This document shows positions 1 through 8,595 of a DNA stretch of 64,000 nt, piece after piece. The notes under the pieces were generated by a model that saw only the letters and a list, made by a program, of their open reading frames with translations, was not told the DNA's origin and did not search any database. The translations under genes were made by a program, and so were the position numbers. The first letter of the stretch is position 1; each line of letters starts with the position of its first letter. Origin of the DNA: Carnobacterium maltaromaticum DSM 20342 (GTDB taxonomy: Bacteria > Bacillota > Bacilli > Lactobacillales > Carnobacteriaceae). The DNA lies in NCBI RefSeq assembly GCF_000744945.1, contig NZ_JQMX01000001.1, positions 1,922,001 through 1,986,000 of the forward strand, written 5' to 3'.

Positions 1-494
1 TCGTTACCTGTAGCAGGCAAGATGTTACGAAATACTTGCGGCAAAACTACATTGGTCATTGTTTGGATATGATTCATCCCAATTGCTTGTGCCGCTTCAA
101 ATTGTCCTTTATCGATAGATACGATTCCACCGCGAACAATCTCAGACATATAGGCGCCGGTATTAATAGACACGATAAAGATAGCTGCCACAATGCGGTC
201 GATATCAATTCCGAAAGCCAGTGCAGATCCATAATAGATAACCATCGCTTGTACAATCATTGGTGTTCCACGGAATATTTCAATATAAACAGATAAAATA
301 CCATTAACAATCTTTAGAATAATCCGGTTAATTTTTAGATCTGGTTTAGGAATTGTCCGAACTACCCCAATTAGTAAACCAATAATTGATCCTAGCACGG
401 TTCCAATCAAAGCGATTAGTAAGGTGACGCCTGCTCCTCTTAAAAACATAGGACCATTTTCTGATATTATTTTTACAATCCACTCAAAACTCAT
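1..494 (-). CDS. Amino-acid ABC transporter permease (partial, 3' end outside window)
   Basis: This is the N-terminal 164 residues of a membrane permease of the polar amino-acid (HisM/GlnP) ABC family; the gene runs off the left edge. The start ATG at 494-492 follows a GGAGG site. Hydrophobic segments and the family EAA loop (EAAQAIGMNHIQTM, then VLPQVFRNILPA) contact the ATPase partner. It lies 24 nt downstream of a solute-binding lipoprotein gene in the same operon. Because that operon is led by a lysine riboswitch, lysine is the probable substrate. The substrate call is inference; the permease family call is firm. Confidence 0.9.
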   Translation of the reverse strand, partial: MSFEWIVKIISENGPMFLRGAGVTLLIALIGTVLGSIIGLLIGVVRTIPKPDLKINRIILKIVNGILSVYIEIFRGTPMIVQAMVIYYGSALAFGIDIDRIVAAIFIVSINTGAYMSEIVRGGIVSIDKGQFEAAQAIGMNHIQTMTNVVLPQVFRNILPATGN

Positions 495-518
495 GTTAAA
501 CCTCCATTAGTTATAGAA

Positions 519-1361
519 CTAGTCTTTCAAATTAGCTGCTGGTTGATTTTTAATTGCAGCTTCCATAATTTCAGCTTGCTCTTCTGGTGAAATTTCAGTC
601 AGAATTTTATTGATTTTAGCAGTTAAAGGGCTACCTTGGACTAAACCTACGGCAATTGCAGTATCCTCATCTGAAGTTTTAAACCCATCTTTAAATTCAA
701 CTAATTTGAAATCAGAATTAGCTGACTGAGCGCTGATTCCTTCTGGTAATTCTGAAACGTAACCATCAATCACACCTGATTGTAAAGCCACACGCATGGC
801 AGAAAAATTATCCATTGCTGTTTCTTTTTTAACACCTTTGATTTGGTCAATTACACTATAGTGGAATGTATTTAACTGACCAGTAACTTTTGCTCCTTCA
901 AAATCTTGAATCGAAGTTGCAGACTGAAATTTACTGCCATTTTTCACCACCATAACTAAATTTGATTTATAGTAACTATCTGAAAAATCAATTGATTTTT
1001 TACGTTCTTCAGTTGGCGACATTCCTGCCATCACGGCATCAATTTTACCTGATGTTAACGCTGGAATTAAACCATCCCACTCTGTTTTAACAATCACTAA
1101 TTTTTTTCCAAGTCCATCTGCGACTTTTTGCGCAATTGCCACATCATATCCACCAGCATATTCTTTCGTTCCATCAATTTTCACGCCACCATTTGCATCA
1201 TCACTTTGAGTCCAGTTAAAAGGTGCATAACCAGCTTCCATTCCAACAGTAAAAGTTTCTGATTCTTTCCCCCCGGCTGCTTTATCTTTTGAGCCACAAC
1301 CTGTCATAATTACTAATGCAACAAGCAAAATAGACCAACCAAACATACCTCTTTTTTTCAT
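519..1361 (-). CDS. Amino-acid (probably lysine) ABC transporter substrate-binding lipoprotein
   Basis: A 280-residue extracellular solute-binding protein of the SBP_bac_3 family, which delivers a polar amino acid to the membrane permease. The N-terminus is a lipoprotein signal with lipobox Cys22 (VIMTGC). The mature part has the family pattern: FTVGMEAGYAPFNW near the start and MAGMSPTEERKKSIDFSDSYY in the middle. It is the first gene of the operon and its permease follows. The lysine riboswitch about 140 nt upstream makes lysine the likely ligand and predicts repression when lysine is plentiful. Family assignment is secure; ligand assignment rests on the riboswitch. Confidence 0.93.
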   Translation of the reverse strand: MKKRGMFGWSILLVALVIMTGCGSKDKAAGGKESETFTVGMEAGYAPFNWTQSDDANGGVKIDGTKEYAGGYDVAIAQKVADGLGKKLVIVKTEWDGLIPALTSGKIDAVMAGMSPTEERKKSIDFSDSYYKSNLVMVVKNGSKFQSATSIQDFEGAKVTGQLNTFHYSVIDQIKGVKKETAMDNFSAMRVALQSGVIDGYVSELPEGISAQSANSDFKLVEFKDGFKTSDEDTAIAVGLVQGSPLTAKINKILTEISPEEQAEIMEAAIKNQPAANLKD

Positions 1362-1427
1362 TTTAATCTCCTCTTTCCTTCATTAGATTCTTTATTTACC
1401 ATTCAAAATACAGTTTAAATACTCCAG

Positions 1428-1465
1428 AAAAAAACAAAAAACGCCCTAAGTTTTGAGCTTAGGCC
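1428..1465 (-). terminator. Rho-independent terminator of the lysine riboswitch
   Basis: On the minus strand, GCCTAAG and CTTAGGGC (1443-1450 and 1458-1464) form a stem followed by a run of U (1428-1442). It sits between the aptamer and the lysine transporter gene, so it is the expression platform: lysine binding should favour termination. Confidence 0.85.
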
Positions 1466-1690
1466 GCTGAAATATCGTTACGTAACCCCTTCTCTCATTC
1501 GAGATAGCACAACTTAATAAACTGGGTAGCTTATTAAGACAGTTCTGCAGTTATTCGCTACAGACCCAACAAATAATAATGAGGTTATTATTCATTTCGG
1601 CACTATTTCCTTCTCCCAGTTTCATCGTTTCCTCAAACTCAACATAGGACTAATAAATAAGTGCGCCTCTACCTCACAATAAAGTGAGGT
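1466..1690 (-). promoter_or_regulatory. Lysine riboswitch (L-box) aptamer
   Basis: Read on the minus strand, the leader carries the conserved L-box core: GAGGTAGAGGCGC at the 5' end, GATGAAACTGGGAGAAGG, GTGCCGAA, GGGTCTGTAGC, CTGTC, and GTGCTATCTCGAATGAGAG at the 3' end. The 5' GAGGTAG pairs with the 3' CTATCTC to close P1. A small hairpin (about 1671-1690) precedes P1 and could compete with it. The terminator at 1428-1465 follows. Transcription attenuation of the downstream ABC transporter by lysine is established for this riboswitch class. Confidence 0.9.
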
Positions 1691-1710
1691 TGTATTCAAT
1701 TATATCTTGA

Positions 1711-1739
1711 AGTTTACAGTAAGGAATCGTGGCTGTCAA
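1711..1739 (-). promoter_or_regulatory. Probable promoter of the lysine riboswitch operon
   Basis: TTGACA (complement of 1734-1739), a 17-bp spacer and TAAACT (1711-1716) place the transcript start just before the riboswitch. A second TATAAT-like hexamer at 1699-1704 has no matching -35. Confidence 0.55.
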
Positions 1740-1847
1740 CCTTCGATTTTTATATCAATAAAATTAGCATAAATCATTTACCCAGTGAATAGATGGTTAT
1801 TTCTCATTATATTTACTAGCTACCGTCTTTTGAAGAGCTCTAATTTA

Positions 1848-1877
1848 AAAGGAAGCATGGTTTCTTTTTCATGCTGA
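1848..1877 (-). terminator. Possible terminator after the MFS gene
   Basis: On the minus strand AGCATG and CATGCT form a 6-bp stem followed by TCCTTTT, about 55 nt after the MFS stop codon. The stem is short, so this is tentative. Confidence 0.4.
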
Positions 1878-1929
1878 GTATACCAAACTTTGTTTATTTC
1901 ATTCATCAATTTAATGCAGTTTCGCTAGA

Positions 1930-3132
1930 TTAAATTTCTTTCACCGAGTAACATAGCAATAACGTTCCTATCAATGAAAAAATTACTCCCGCTACTAACA
2001 TTACAAAAATAGTAAAGTTATCTAATAATATCCCACCAATTAAATTCCCAAAAACACCACCAAGCGTCATTGCCACCATTATAATAGCTTGTCCTTTAAT
2101 TCGGTCAGTAGGTTCCATTAGCTCATTCATATAATAAACGGATGCAGGAATATACAATGCAAAGGATAGTGCTTGTAAAATTTGTCCCAAATAGATAACA
2201 CCAACACTAGGAGCTAATAGAAAAACCAAGGCTTTGACTGTAAAAAAAATTGCCGATACTTTTAACAATGTGCTTCCTTTTATTTTCCGAACTAAATAAG
2301 CAAAACCCATCATAGTTGGCAATTCAACACTAGCAGCTAAAGCTAAGGAGATTCCAAAATCAGTGTCGCTTCCTCCGACATTTTGCATAATTTGAATCAA
2401 ATAAGTGCTAATAATATTATGAAAAATAAATAAACAACAAACGGAAATTAAAAGCAGATATAAATTATGGTACCGTTTAAAAAAAGTAGTGAGTTCAGCT
2501 AATTTAAACGTTTTTTTACTAGGCGAGCTGCAAATACTCAGATCTGGTTCCTCTTTCAAAACCCTTGGCATTTTAAAGCTATAAGCAATCAATAAAATAA
2601 ACGAGTAGAAAAGTATATATAAATAAGGTAAAACTGCTGGACTAAACCGATTAACAATAAAACCTAAAACAAAGGATATTGCAGCAAAAGATAACGAACC
2701 TAGCCCCCTAGCTAAGCCATAATTGATCTTGATTCCCCGATTAATGTACTCAAAAATAAGCGAATTTAATAAAGGCTGAATCGTTAAGACAACTGTTCCA
2801 ATCAAAATAAATAATAAGGCAATAATTACTTTGTTTACAGGAATCAATACTAATAAGATGGTTAATAAAATAACAATAAATGCTAAAAAACTAATAATTG
2901 TTTTTAACGTAACGTGCTTTGAACGATCCGCAAAACTTGCAATAACGGGTTGCAATAATGCTGCACAGATATTTGACACAGCTAAAATAACGCCGATTTG
3001 TTGTCCTTCAAAGTCTTTGTACAATAGAAAAACGGTTGCAAATCCCATAATAACACAAAAACCCATCCAATACATGCTTTGCAAGAGCCCATATTGAATC
3101 GTTAATCGTCGTGCCAAACTCTTTTTCAACAC
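1930..3132 (-). CDS. MFS transporter, LacY/MFS_1-like
   Basis: A 400-residue protein with about 12 hydrophobic segments spread over its length, typical of the major facilitator superfamily. The N-terminus (QSMYWMGFCVIMGFATVFL), followed by an ASFADRSKH loop after the second helix, resembles the LacY/NupG-like MFS_1_like group. It is preceded by its own leader and stands alone, divergent from the ketopantoate-reductase-like gene. Substrate cannot be told from sequence; sugars, nucleosides or drugs are all possible. Confidence 0.8.
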   Translation of the reverse strand: MLKKSLARRLTIQYGLLQSMYWMGFCVIMGFATVFLLYKDFEGQQIGVILAVSNICAALLQPVIASFADRSKHVTLKTIISFLAFIVILLTILLVLIPVNKVIIALLFILIGTVVLTIQPLLNSLIFEYINRGIKINYGLARGLGSLSFAAISFVLGFIVNRFSPAVLPYLYILFYSFILLIAYSFKMPRVLKEEPDLSICSSPSKKTFKLAELTTFFKRYHNLYLLLISVCCLFIFHNIISTYLIQIMQNVGGSDTDFGISLALAASVELPTMMGFAYLVRKIKGSTLLKVSAIFFTVKALVFLLAPSVGVIYLGQILQALSFALYIPASVYYMNELMEPTDRIKGQAIIMVAMTLGGVFGNLIGGILLDNFTIFVMLVAGVIFSLIGTLLLCYSVKEI

Positions 3133-3380
3133 TCTTCATCACTCCCCCAAGTCATTCTGTTTGAATCATACCATTTCTTCTAAAAAATTCCTATAAAACT
3201 CACGATTATCTCTCACTATTTTTATTTATTTTTCTATATAAACACCTGGTTAAATAACAAATCAAAGCCGTTTATTTTCTTTTTTAATTTTTTTTTAACA
3301 AGTACTGGATTTATTCCCTAAAAGTGGTACACTAGAGCAAGTGATTTACACTTAACCTATTAAAAAAAAGGAGTCTTACC

Positions 3381-4348
3381 ATGCGCATTTTAATCTTTGG
3401 TGCCGGTACTATTGGGCTATCTTATGCCTGGCTTTTATCCGACAAACATGACGTTTCAGTTTATGTTCGACCAGAAAAACAAGAAAACGCTTACGAAACC
3501 TATTCTATTTCAGCACAGGATCTAAGAAAAGAAAAAAGTTATGCTTTTAAATTCAGTCCTAATTTAGTAACTGATTTAACTGCTGAGTATGATTTAATTA
3601 TTGTAACAGTCAATCGCTGTCAGCTTTTAAAAAGCTTACCGATTTTAAAAACAAATAAAAAAAATGCGAATATACTATTTATGCTCAATCATTGGGATAT
3701 CACGACTGAAATTGAAAAATATTTTACTAAAGAAGAGTATTTATTAGGCTTTCCATCTCAAGTTGGTGGTGGAAAGCAAGATGACAAACTCGATATCGTT
3801 GTATTTACTGAAGGAACTATTTTAGGGATTCAAACACCTGAACAAAAAAACTTATCTATGACTATAAGGAAGAATTTGAAGCAGCTGATTTACATGTAAC
3901 GATTCAAGAACATTTAGTTGATTGGTTAAAAGTTCACTATCTGCAACTTGCAATTAGAGCTGGTGCAATTTTAAAAGCTGGGGGATTTGAAGCTTTTTCA
4001 ACAAATTCAAAAGCCATTTCAGAAATGATTGTCGCTTGTCGCGAAGGATTAAAAGTCTGTGAAGCATCTGGTGTTGCAACTAAAAAATTATTACCAGCAC
4101 GTATTTTTTATTATCCAAAAGCGATTGTTACTCCTTTTATGAAACATTTATTCCAAAATAATGAAACAACAAAATTAATTGAATACTATATGCAAAATGG
4201 ATTAAGTGAATGGATTTATGGCTATCAAGAAGTACTAAAAGCTGGTGAGGATTTAATGATTCCTATGCCCACTTGGCGTTCATATGAAGCTTATGTAGCT
4301 GATTATATTTCACAACACCCCAAACTTGAGGCTGTTTTACAAAAATAA
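3381..4348 (+). pseudogene. Ketopantoate reductase (ApbA/PanE)-family gene with a frameshift
   Basis: The first 172-codon frame begins with a Rossmann GAGTIGLSYAWLL motif and matches the ApbA/PanE N-terminal NADP-binding domain. It runs out of homology after TPEQK at about 3850. The remainder continues in another frame (YDYKEEFEAADLHV onward) to the stop at 4346-4348, as the C-terminal dimerisation/substrate domain. Adding one A to the seven-A run at 3844-3850 would give one 322-codon gene. The 0-frame reading here is A AAA AAC, a canonical -1 slippery heptamer. A true indel, a sequencing error or a programmed shift are all possible; an indel is simplest. RBS AAGGAG precedes the start. Confidence 0.75.
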
Positions 4349-4352
4349 AAAT

Positions 4353-4404
4353 AAAAAATCGTATAAAATCAGCATTTGCAAAAATGGATTTTATGCGATT
4401 TTTT
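4353..4404. terminator. Bidirectional terminator
   Basis: An 18-bp near-perfect stem (4353-4370 with 4387-4404) is flanked by A and T runs on either side, serving the convergent ketopantoate-reductase-like and esterase genes. Confidence 0.85.
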
Positions 4405-4441
4405 CTATGTCTTATTTGTATTCAGAAATTATTCGTGCTCT

Positions 4442-5476
4442 TTAGTCAATTTTTGTTACATGCTTTTCAATAAATTCCATCATTCGCTCAAAGGTGTACC
4501 TACCTGCTTCGCTATCTAAAATAAATTGGTATTCATGCTCTGTTCGATTTTCATCTGTTGAAAAGAAGATACCTTCAACTTCAATCCCATTGGCTTCTAG
4601 TAAAGCCACAAAATCACGTCCATGATCTTCAAAAGAATTTGTATTTCCATCTGCAACTAAACAGGGCGGATAATCACTTGTAATATGATTTTGAATTGAC
4701 ACTTGTTCTAAACGTTCATCTAAAAGCCATTTTTTTTCGCCTACATAGGCCCAAGCAACTTGATTCATTAAAATATTCATCAAGGTAGATTTGCTATCTG
4801 TTCCTAGTTTTGGAATATCAAATGGACCACAAAATAATAACCCACCTTTTAATGTCTCTTTTGGAACAACGGCTTGAATAGATACCGCATCTGCTAACTT
4901 AGGATTTGTTTGAATGGCAAAAAATTGACTAACTATTTGAGCACCTGCTGAATCACCAGCAAAAAACACTTGAGTTAAATCAATATGAAATTCTTCTGCA
5001 TGTTCTTTTAAATATAAATAGCTTTCGGTTAATTGAATCAGCGGACCTGGATAGGGTTGCTCTGGTGCTAAAGCATAATTAATATTGGCAACAACATAAC
5101 CAAAACTCGCAATGGTTGCTGCGTAATGTGTCACATCCCGTTTATCACCACCAACATAGGCTCCCCCATGAATCCAAATAATTAACGGACTTTTTTTCTC
5201 TGCTTCTTTTGGCATAATCACATCTAAAAAACCATTAGCTAAGCTTGATTCATAATTTAAATCATTAATTGATTTTGTTTTAGCCACTATTTCAGCAACA
5301 TTTTGAGGAATATACTGACTTTTCTCTTTGCTAAAACGTCGACGCAATAATCGTGAGACTGGGGTTGGCGTAAACTGCATCACTACAGTCGGAATCGCTA
5401 TTGCTGCAAATAAAAAAGGAGCAACATAGCGCAACGCTTTTCTTGTTTCATTTTTCTCTTGTTTCACTTTGCTCAC
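4442..5476 (-). CDS. Alpha/beta hydrolase (HSL-type esterase) with N-terminal membrane anchor
   Basis: A 344-residue esterase/lipase of the hormone-sensitive-lipase group. HGGAYVGG (103-110) forms the oxyanion hole and GDSAG (174-178) holds the nucleophile Ser176. The acid residue probably lies in the DGNTNSFEDHG region and the His in TEHEYQF near the C-terminus. A hydrophobic stretch at about 18-33 followed by basic residues suggests a membrane anchor or uncleaved signal. The gene stands alone between a terminator and the DeoR gene. The natural ester is unknown. Confidence 0.85.
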   Translation of the reverse strand: MSKVKQEKNETRKALRYVAPFLFAAIAIPTVVMQFTPTPVSRLLRRRFSKEKSQYIPQNVAEIVAKTKSINDLNYESSLANGFLDVIMPKEAEKKSPLIIWIHGGAYVGGDKRDVTHYAATIASFGYVVANINYALAPEQPYPGPLIQLTESYLYLKEHAEEFHIDLTQVFFAGDSAGAQIVSQFFAIQTNPKLADAVSIQAVVPKETLKGGLLFCGPFDIPKLGTDSKSTLMNILMNQVAWAYVGEKKWLLDERLEQVSIQNHITSDYPPCLVADGNTNSFEDHGRDFVALLEANGIEVEGIFFSTDENRTEHEYQFILDSEAGRYTFERMMEFIEKHVTKID

Positions 5477-5610
5477 ATCTTTCTTTATCGTTTTTAATTG
5501 ACTATCTCTATTTTAGCACAATTAAAAAGCTTTCGTTACCTTCAAACCTTTCTTTAATAAAAATCTAATACATATAAAAACTTGTAAAAAATTACAATAA
5601 AACCTAAATA

Positions 5611-5639
5611 TTGCACAAAAACTTAAACAATGTTACAAT
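5611..5639 (+). promoter_or_regulatory. Promoter of the DeoR-nagA operon
   Basis: TTGCAC (5611-5616), 17-bp spacer, TACAAT (5634-5639). The transcript would begin about 5646, leaving a very short leader before the GAGGTG ribosome site at 5647-5652 and ATG 5659. This argues against any start codon upstream. Confidence 0.6.
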
Positions 5640-5658
5640 TTGTATTGAGGTGATGGTT

Positions 5659-6435
5659 ATGGATCAAAAACAACGACTAGCTAAAATTTTAGAATTGCTA
5701 GAAGAGAAAAAAAAATTATCACAAATAGAAATTGCCGAATTTTTTTCAATTTCTAAAGACACTGCCAGAAGAGACATTCTGTTGTTAGCTGAAAGTAATT
5801 TAGTTGAACGTTATCGTGGTGGGATTACCCTACCTTATACAAAAGCCAAAATAGAAAAATATACAGAACGTTTAATTACCCATGCCCCAGAGAAGGAGCG
5901 CTTAGCTAAATTAGCAATCACTCGCTTTATGAAAAATAACATGACAATTATGTTAGATGTTTCAACAACTGTCAATTTTATTGCACAACATATCCGCCAA
6001 GAACACATCTTACTTGTCACTCATTCAATTGATAATGCTCTTGCGTGTTCGCAAACTAATGAAAAAAATCGTATTTTTCTTTTAGGTGGCTTTTTTAATC
6101 CAGCCTCACATATGCTAGCTGGTCCTTCTATTGTTGAACAATTAGATCAATTTGAATTTGATGTCGCCTTTATTGGAGCGCTGGGAATCAGTTCAACAGG
6201 TATTTTCTATTCTGAACTAGATGACCTTTATATGAAAAAAAGAATGATTCAAAATGCTAGAAAGGTTTGTTTACTCGTGGATAGCTCAAAGGTCAATCAA
6301 ACGTCTTCATTTAAATTAGATTTTACCGGTATTGACTACATTATTACGACAACTCCTTTTCCTAATGAAATTGAAAAAGTTCTTAGCACACACAATATTG
6401 AAGTTATTTATGAGAAAGAAGGTGGAATGAAATGA
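5659..6435 (+). CDS. DeoR/GlpR-family transcriptional regulator
   Basis: A 258-residue sugar-responsive repressor: an N-terminal DeoR winged helix (LSQIEIAEFFSISKDTARRDI, then the typical RYRGGI) and a C-terminal DeoRC sensor domain with GALGIS and DSSK motifs that binds a phosphosugar. An in-frame extension to 5611 exists, but it overlaps the promoter, and GAGGTG sits correctly for ATG 5659. It overlaps nagA by ATGA (6432-6435), so it probably controls amino-sugar catabolism and its own operon. Confidence 0.9.
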   Translation: MDQKQRLAKILELLEEKKKLSQIEIAEFFSISKDTARRDILLLAESNLVERYRGGITLPYTKAKIEKYTERLITHAPEKERLAKLAITRFMKNNMTIMLDVSTTVNFIAQHIRQEHILLVTHSIDNALACSQTNEKNRIFLLGGFFNPASHMLAGPSIVEQLDQFEFDVAFIGALGISSTGIFYSELDDLYMKKRMIQNARKVCLLVDSSKVNQTSSFKLDFTGIDYIITTTPFPNEIEKVLSTHNIEVIYEKEGGMK

Positions 6436-7586
6436 AAACCATTATTTCAAATGTTCGCTTAGGTGAAGAAAGAGATAAAACAACAAGTAGTGTCTATATT
6501 GAGAATCAAAAAATCACTGCCATTGCTCCTTTTGACTCCCTAAAAGAAGAAGCTCAAACAACTTATAACATCATTAATGGTCATGGTCATCTACTGATAC
6601 CAGGTATGATTGATGTTCATATTCATGGCGCAAATAATTATGACATGATGGATGGTACCACAAAAAGTATTCAAGAAGTTTCAAAAAAATGTGCTGAGAC
6701 TGGTTGTACAAGTTTTTTAGTGACATCAGTTAGCTCTTCTTTAGAAGATTTATTAGCAATGATTCACAGTGTAAAAAAAGTTATCGGGCATGAAGAAGGT
6801 GCTAAAATTGTTGGGCTACACCTTGAAGGTCCTTATTTAAATGTAGAAAAAAAGGGGATGCAAAATCCGAAGTTCCTTCGACACGCTGACTTCGATGAAT
6901 TAGATCGAATTTTTGCAGAAGCGGGAGATTTAATTAAAATGATGACAATTGCACCTGAACTGCCTGGTGGGATTGAATTAATTGCCTATTTAAAACAAAA
7001 AGGGGTTGTCGTTGCAATTGCCCACTCTAATGCGACTTATGAAGAAGCTCAAACAGCTTTTAAAGCCGGAGCATCGCATATTACTCATTGTTTTAATGCG
7101 ATGCCAACTATTCATCATCGTTCCCCTGGATTAGTAACTGCTGCATTGGAAGAGGATGAAGTGAGCCTACAAGCAATCGTTGATGGCGTTCATTTACATC
7201 CTGGAATTGTTCGTTTGATGCATAAAATAAAAGGTCCAGATAAAATTGTTTTAACCACTGATGCTCTGCAAGCTATGGGAGTTGGGGATGGTTCATATCT
7301 ATTTGGCGGTCATCATGTCACCGTAACAGATGGCATTGCTCGATTGAAGGACGGTACGCTAGCTTCTAGTACTGTTACAATGAATAAATCCTTGCAACAC
7401 AGTGTTAATTTTGGAATTCCTTTAACGGATAGTATTGCTATGGCATCAACTACTCCTGCAACTATTTTAAATCTAACTCAACTTGGAAAAATTGCGCCTG
7501 GTTATGATGCTGACTTGGTATTATTAGATGGTGAATTTGATGTAGTCAAAACATTTATTAAAGGTAACATATGTAAAGTAAGCTAG
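6432..7586 (+). CDS. nagA: N-acetylglucosamine-6-phosphate deacetylase
   Basis: A 384-residue amidohydrolase that removes acetate from GlcNAc-6-P to give glucosamine-6-P in the cytoplasm. The metal and substrate motifs are in order: DVHIHGANN near residue 60, HLEGPY, IAHSNATY, THCFNAMP and the catalytic Asp in TTDALQAMG. Length is normal for NagA. It is translationally coupled to the upstream DeoR regulator. No nagB is in view, so the pathway is completed elsewhere. Confidence 0.95.
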   Translation: MKTIISNVRLGEERDKTTSSVYIENQKITAIAPFDSLKEEAQTTYNIINGHGHLLIPGMIDVHIHGANNYDMMDGTTKSIQEVSKKCAETGCTSFLVTSVSSSLEDLLAMIHSVKKVIGHEEGAKIVGLHLEGPYLNVEKKGMQNPKFLRHADFDELDRIFAEAGDLIKMMTIAPELPGGIELIAYLKQKGVVVAIAHSNATYEEAQTAFKAGASHITHCFNAMPTIHHRSPGLVTAALEEDEVSLQAIVDGVHLHPGIVRLMHKIKGPDKIVLTTDALQAMGVGDGSYLFGGHHVTVTDGIARLKDGTLASSTVTMNKSLQHSVNFGIPLTDSIAMASTTPATILNLTQLGKIAPGYDADLVLLDGEFDVVKTFIKGNICKVS

Positions 7587-7590
7587 AGAG

Positions 7591-7640
7591 AAAAAAACGA
7601 CTATGTTGCTCTTTTAATAGAACAACATAGTCGGTTTTAT
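7591..7640. terminator. Bidirectional terminator between nagA and ispE
   Basis: CGACTATGTTG (7598-7608) pairs with CAACATAGTCG (7623-7633), flanked by an A run and TTTTATTTATTTT. It ends both convergent genes. Confidence 0.85.
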
Positions 7641-8492
7641 TTATTTTAACGTTCTAACTAAATAAACTTCATCACAAAAGCCTTTTAGTCCATTATAGAC
7701 TCGTTGAGCTCTGGAGTATTTATCACATAAAGCAAAAATTGTCGGTCCGCTACCACTCATTAAAGCTGCATCTGCACCAAATTTAAGCATTTTTTCTTTT
7801 ACACGTTCAATATCAGGATGACGTGCTATCGTAACTTCTTCTAATAAGTTTCCAACTTTTTGTGTCATTTTAGCATAATCTTTGGCTTTAATTGCGGCTA
7901 CCATTCCAGCTGTATCTGGATGAGTTACTGTATCGAAAGAAAGAACACTAAACACAGAACCCGTTGAAACACCTACTCGTGGTTTGACTAAAACCACCCA
8001 ACACTGCGGCATCTCTCCAATCGGTTCAACTTTTTCACCTCTGCCAGATACAAAAGCCGTACCTCCATGAACACAATAAGGTACATCCGAACCAACTTTG
8101 GATCCAAGTTCTGCAACTTCCTCCAGTGTTAAATTCAAGTCCCATAGCCGATTTAAACCACGTAAGGTAGCAGCTGCATCACTACTCCCACCTGCTAATC
8201 CGGCTGCAATTGGAATCTTTTTTTCAATCGTGATTTCCACGCCTGTCTCAATAGCGAAGGTTTCTTTAATTAACTTAGCTGCTTGAAAGGCATGATTACG
8301 ACGATCCAGTGGCAAGACACCATTTGTCGTTCGAATGACGATTTGATCTTCTGGCAAGCTTTTAAGTGCAATTCTGTCAGCTAAATCGACGGTTGTCATT
8401 ACCATTTCTAATTCATGAAATCCATCTTCGCGCTTATATAAAACATCTAGCGATAAATTAATTTTGGCTGGAGCTTTTTCTATAATTTCCAT
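7641..8492 (-). CDS. ispE: 4-diphosphocytidyl-2-C-methyl-D-erythritol kinase (IspE)
   Basis: A 283-residue GHMP kinase. The ATP loop PIAAGLAGGSSDAA lies at 94-107, the N-terminal APAKINLSLDV motif binds substrate and the C-terminal LMSGSGPTIFAL motif is also present. IspE phosphorylates CDP-methylerythritol in the MEP isoprenoid pathway. Many Lactobacillales make isoprenoids by mevalonate yet keep an orphan ispE, so the cellular role may differ. No other MEP gene is in the window. The gene stands alone. Confidence 0.93.
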   Translation of the reverse strand: MEIIEKAPAKINLSLDVLYKREDGFHELEMVMTTVDLADRIALKSLPEDQIVIRTTNGVLPLDRRNHAFQAAKLIKETFAIETGVEITIEKKIPIAAGLAGGSSDAAATLRGLNRLWDLNLTLEEVAELGSKVGSDVPYCVHGGTAFVSGRGEKVEPIGEMPQCWVVLVKPRVGVSTGSVFSVLSFDTVTHPDTAGMVAAIKAKDYAKMTQKVGNLLEEVTIARHPDIERVKEKMLKFGADAALMSGSGPTIFALCDKYSRAQRVYNGLKGFCDEVYLVRTLK

Positions 8493-8595
8493 CTTATCTC
8501 CAATCCCTTCCTCTTGTTTATACTCTTAGGATATAGTAGCTTAATTTACAAGGTTTGGGAAGAGTCTTTGCTATTTTTTAACCTAAAAATAATAG

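Noticed and set aside
1699..1704. TATAAT as the -10 of the lysine riboswitch operon
   Set aside because: The only good -35 (1734-1739) would be 29 bp away; TAAACT at 1711-1716 has the correct 17-bp spacing.
5611..5658. Upstream TTG start for the DeoR regulator
   Set aside because: It coincides with the -35 hexamer of the gene's own promoter, and GAGGTG fits ATG 5659.
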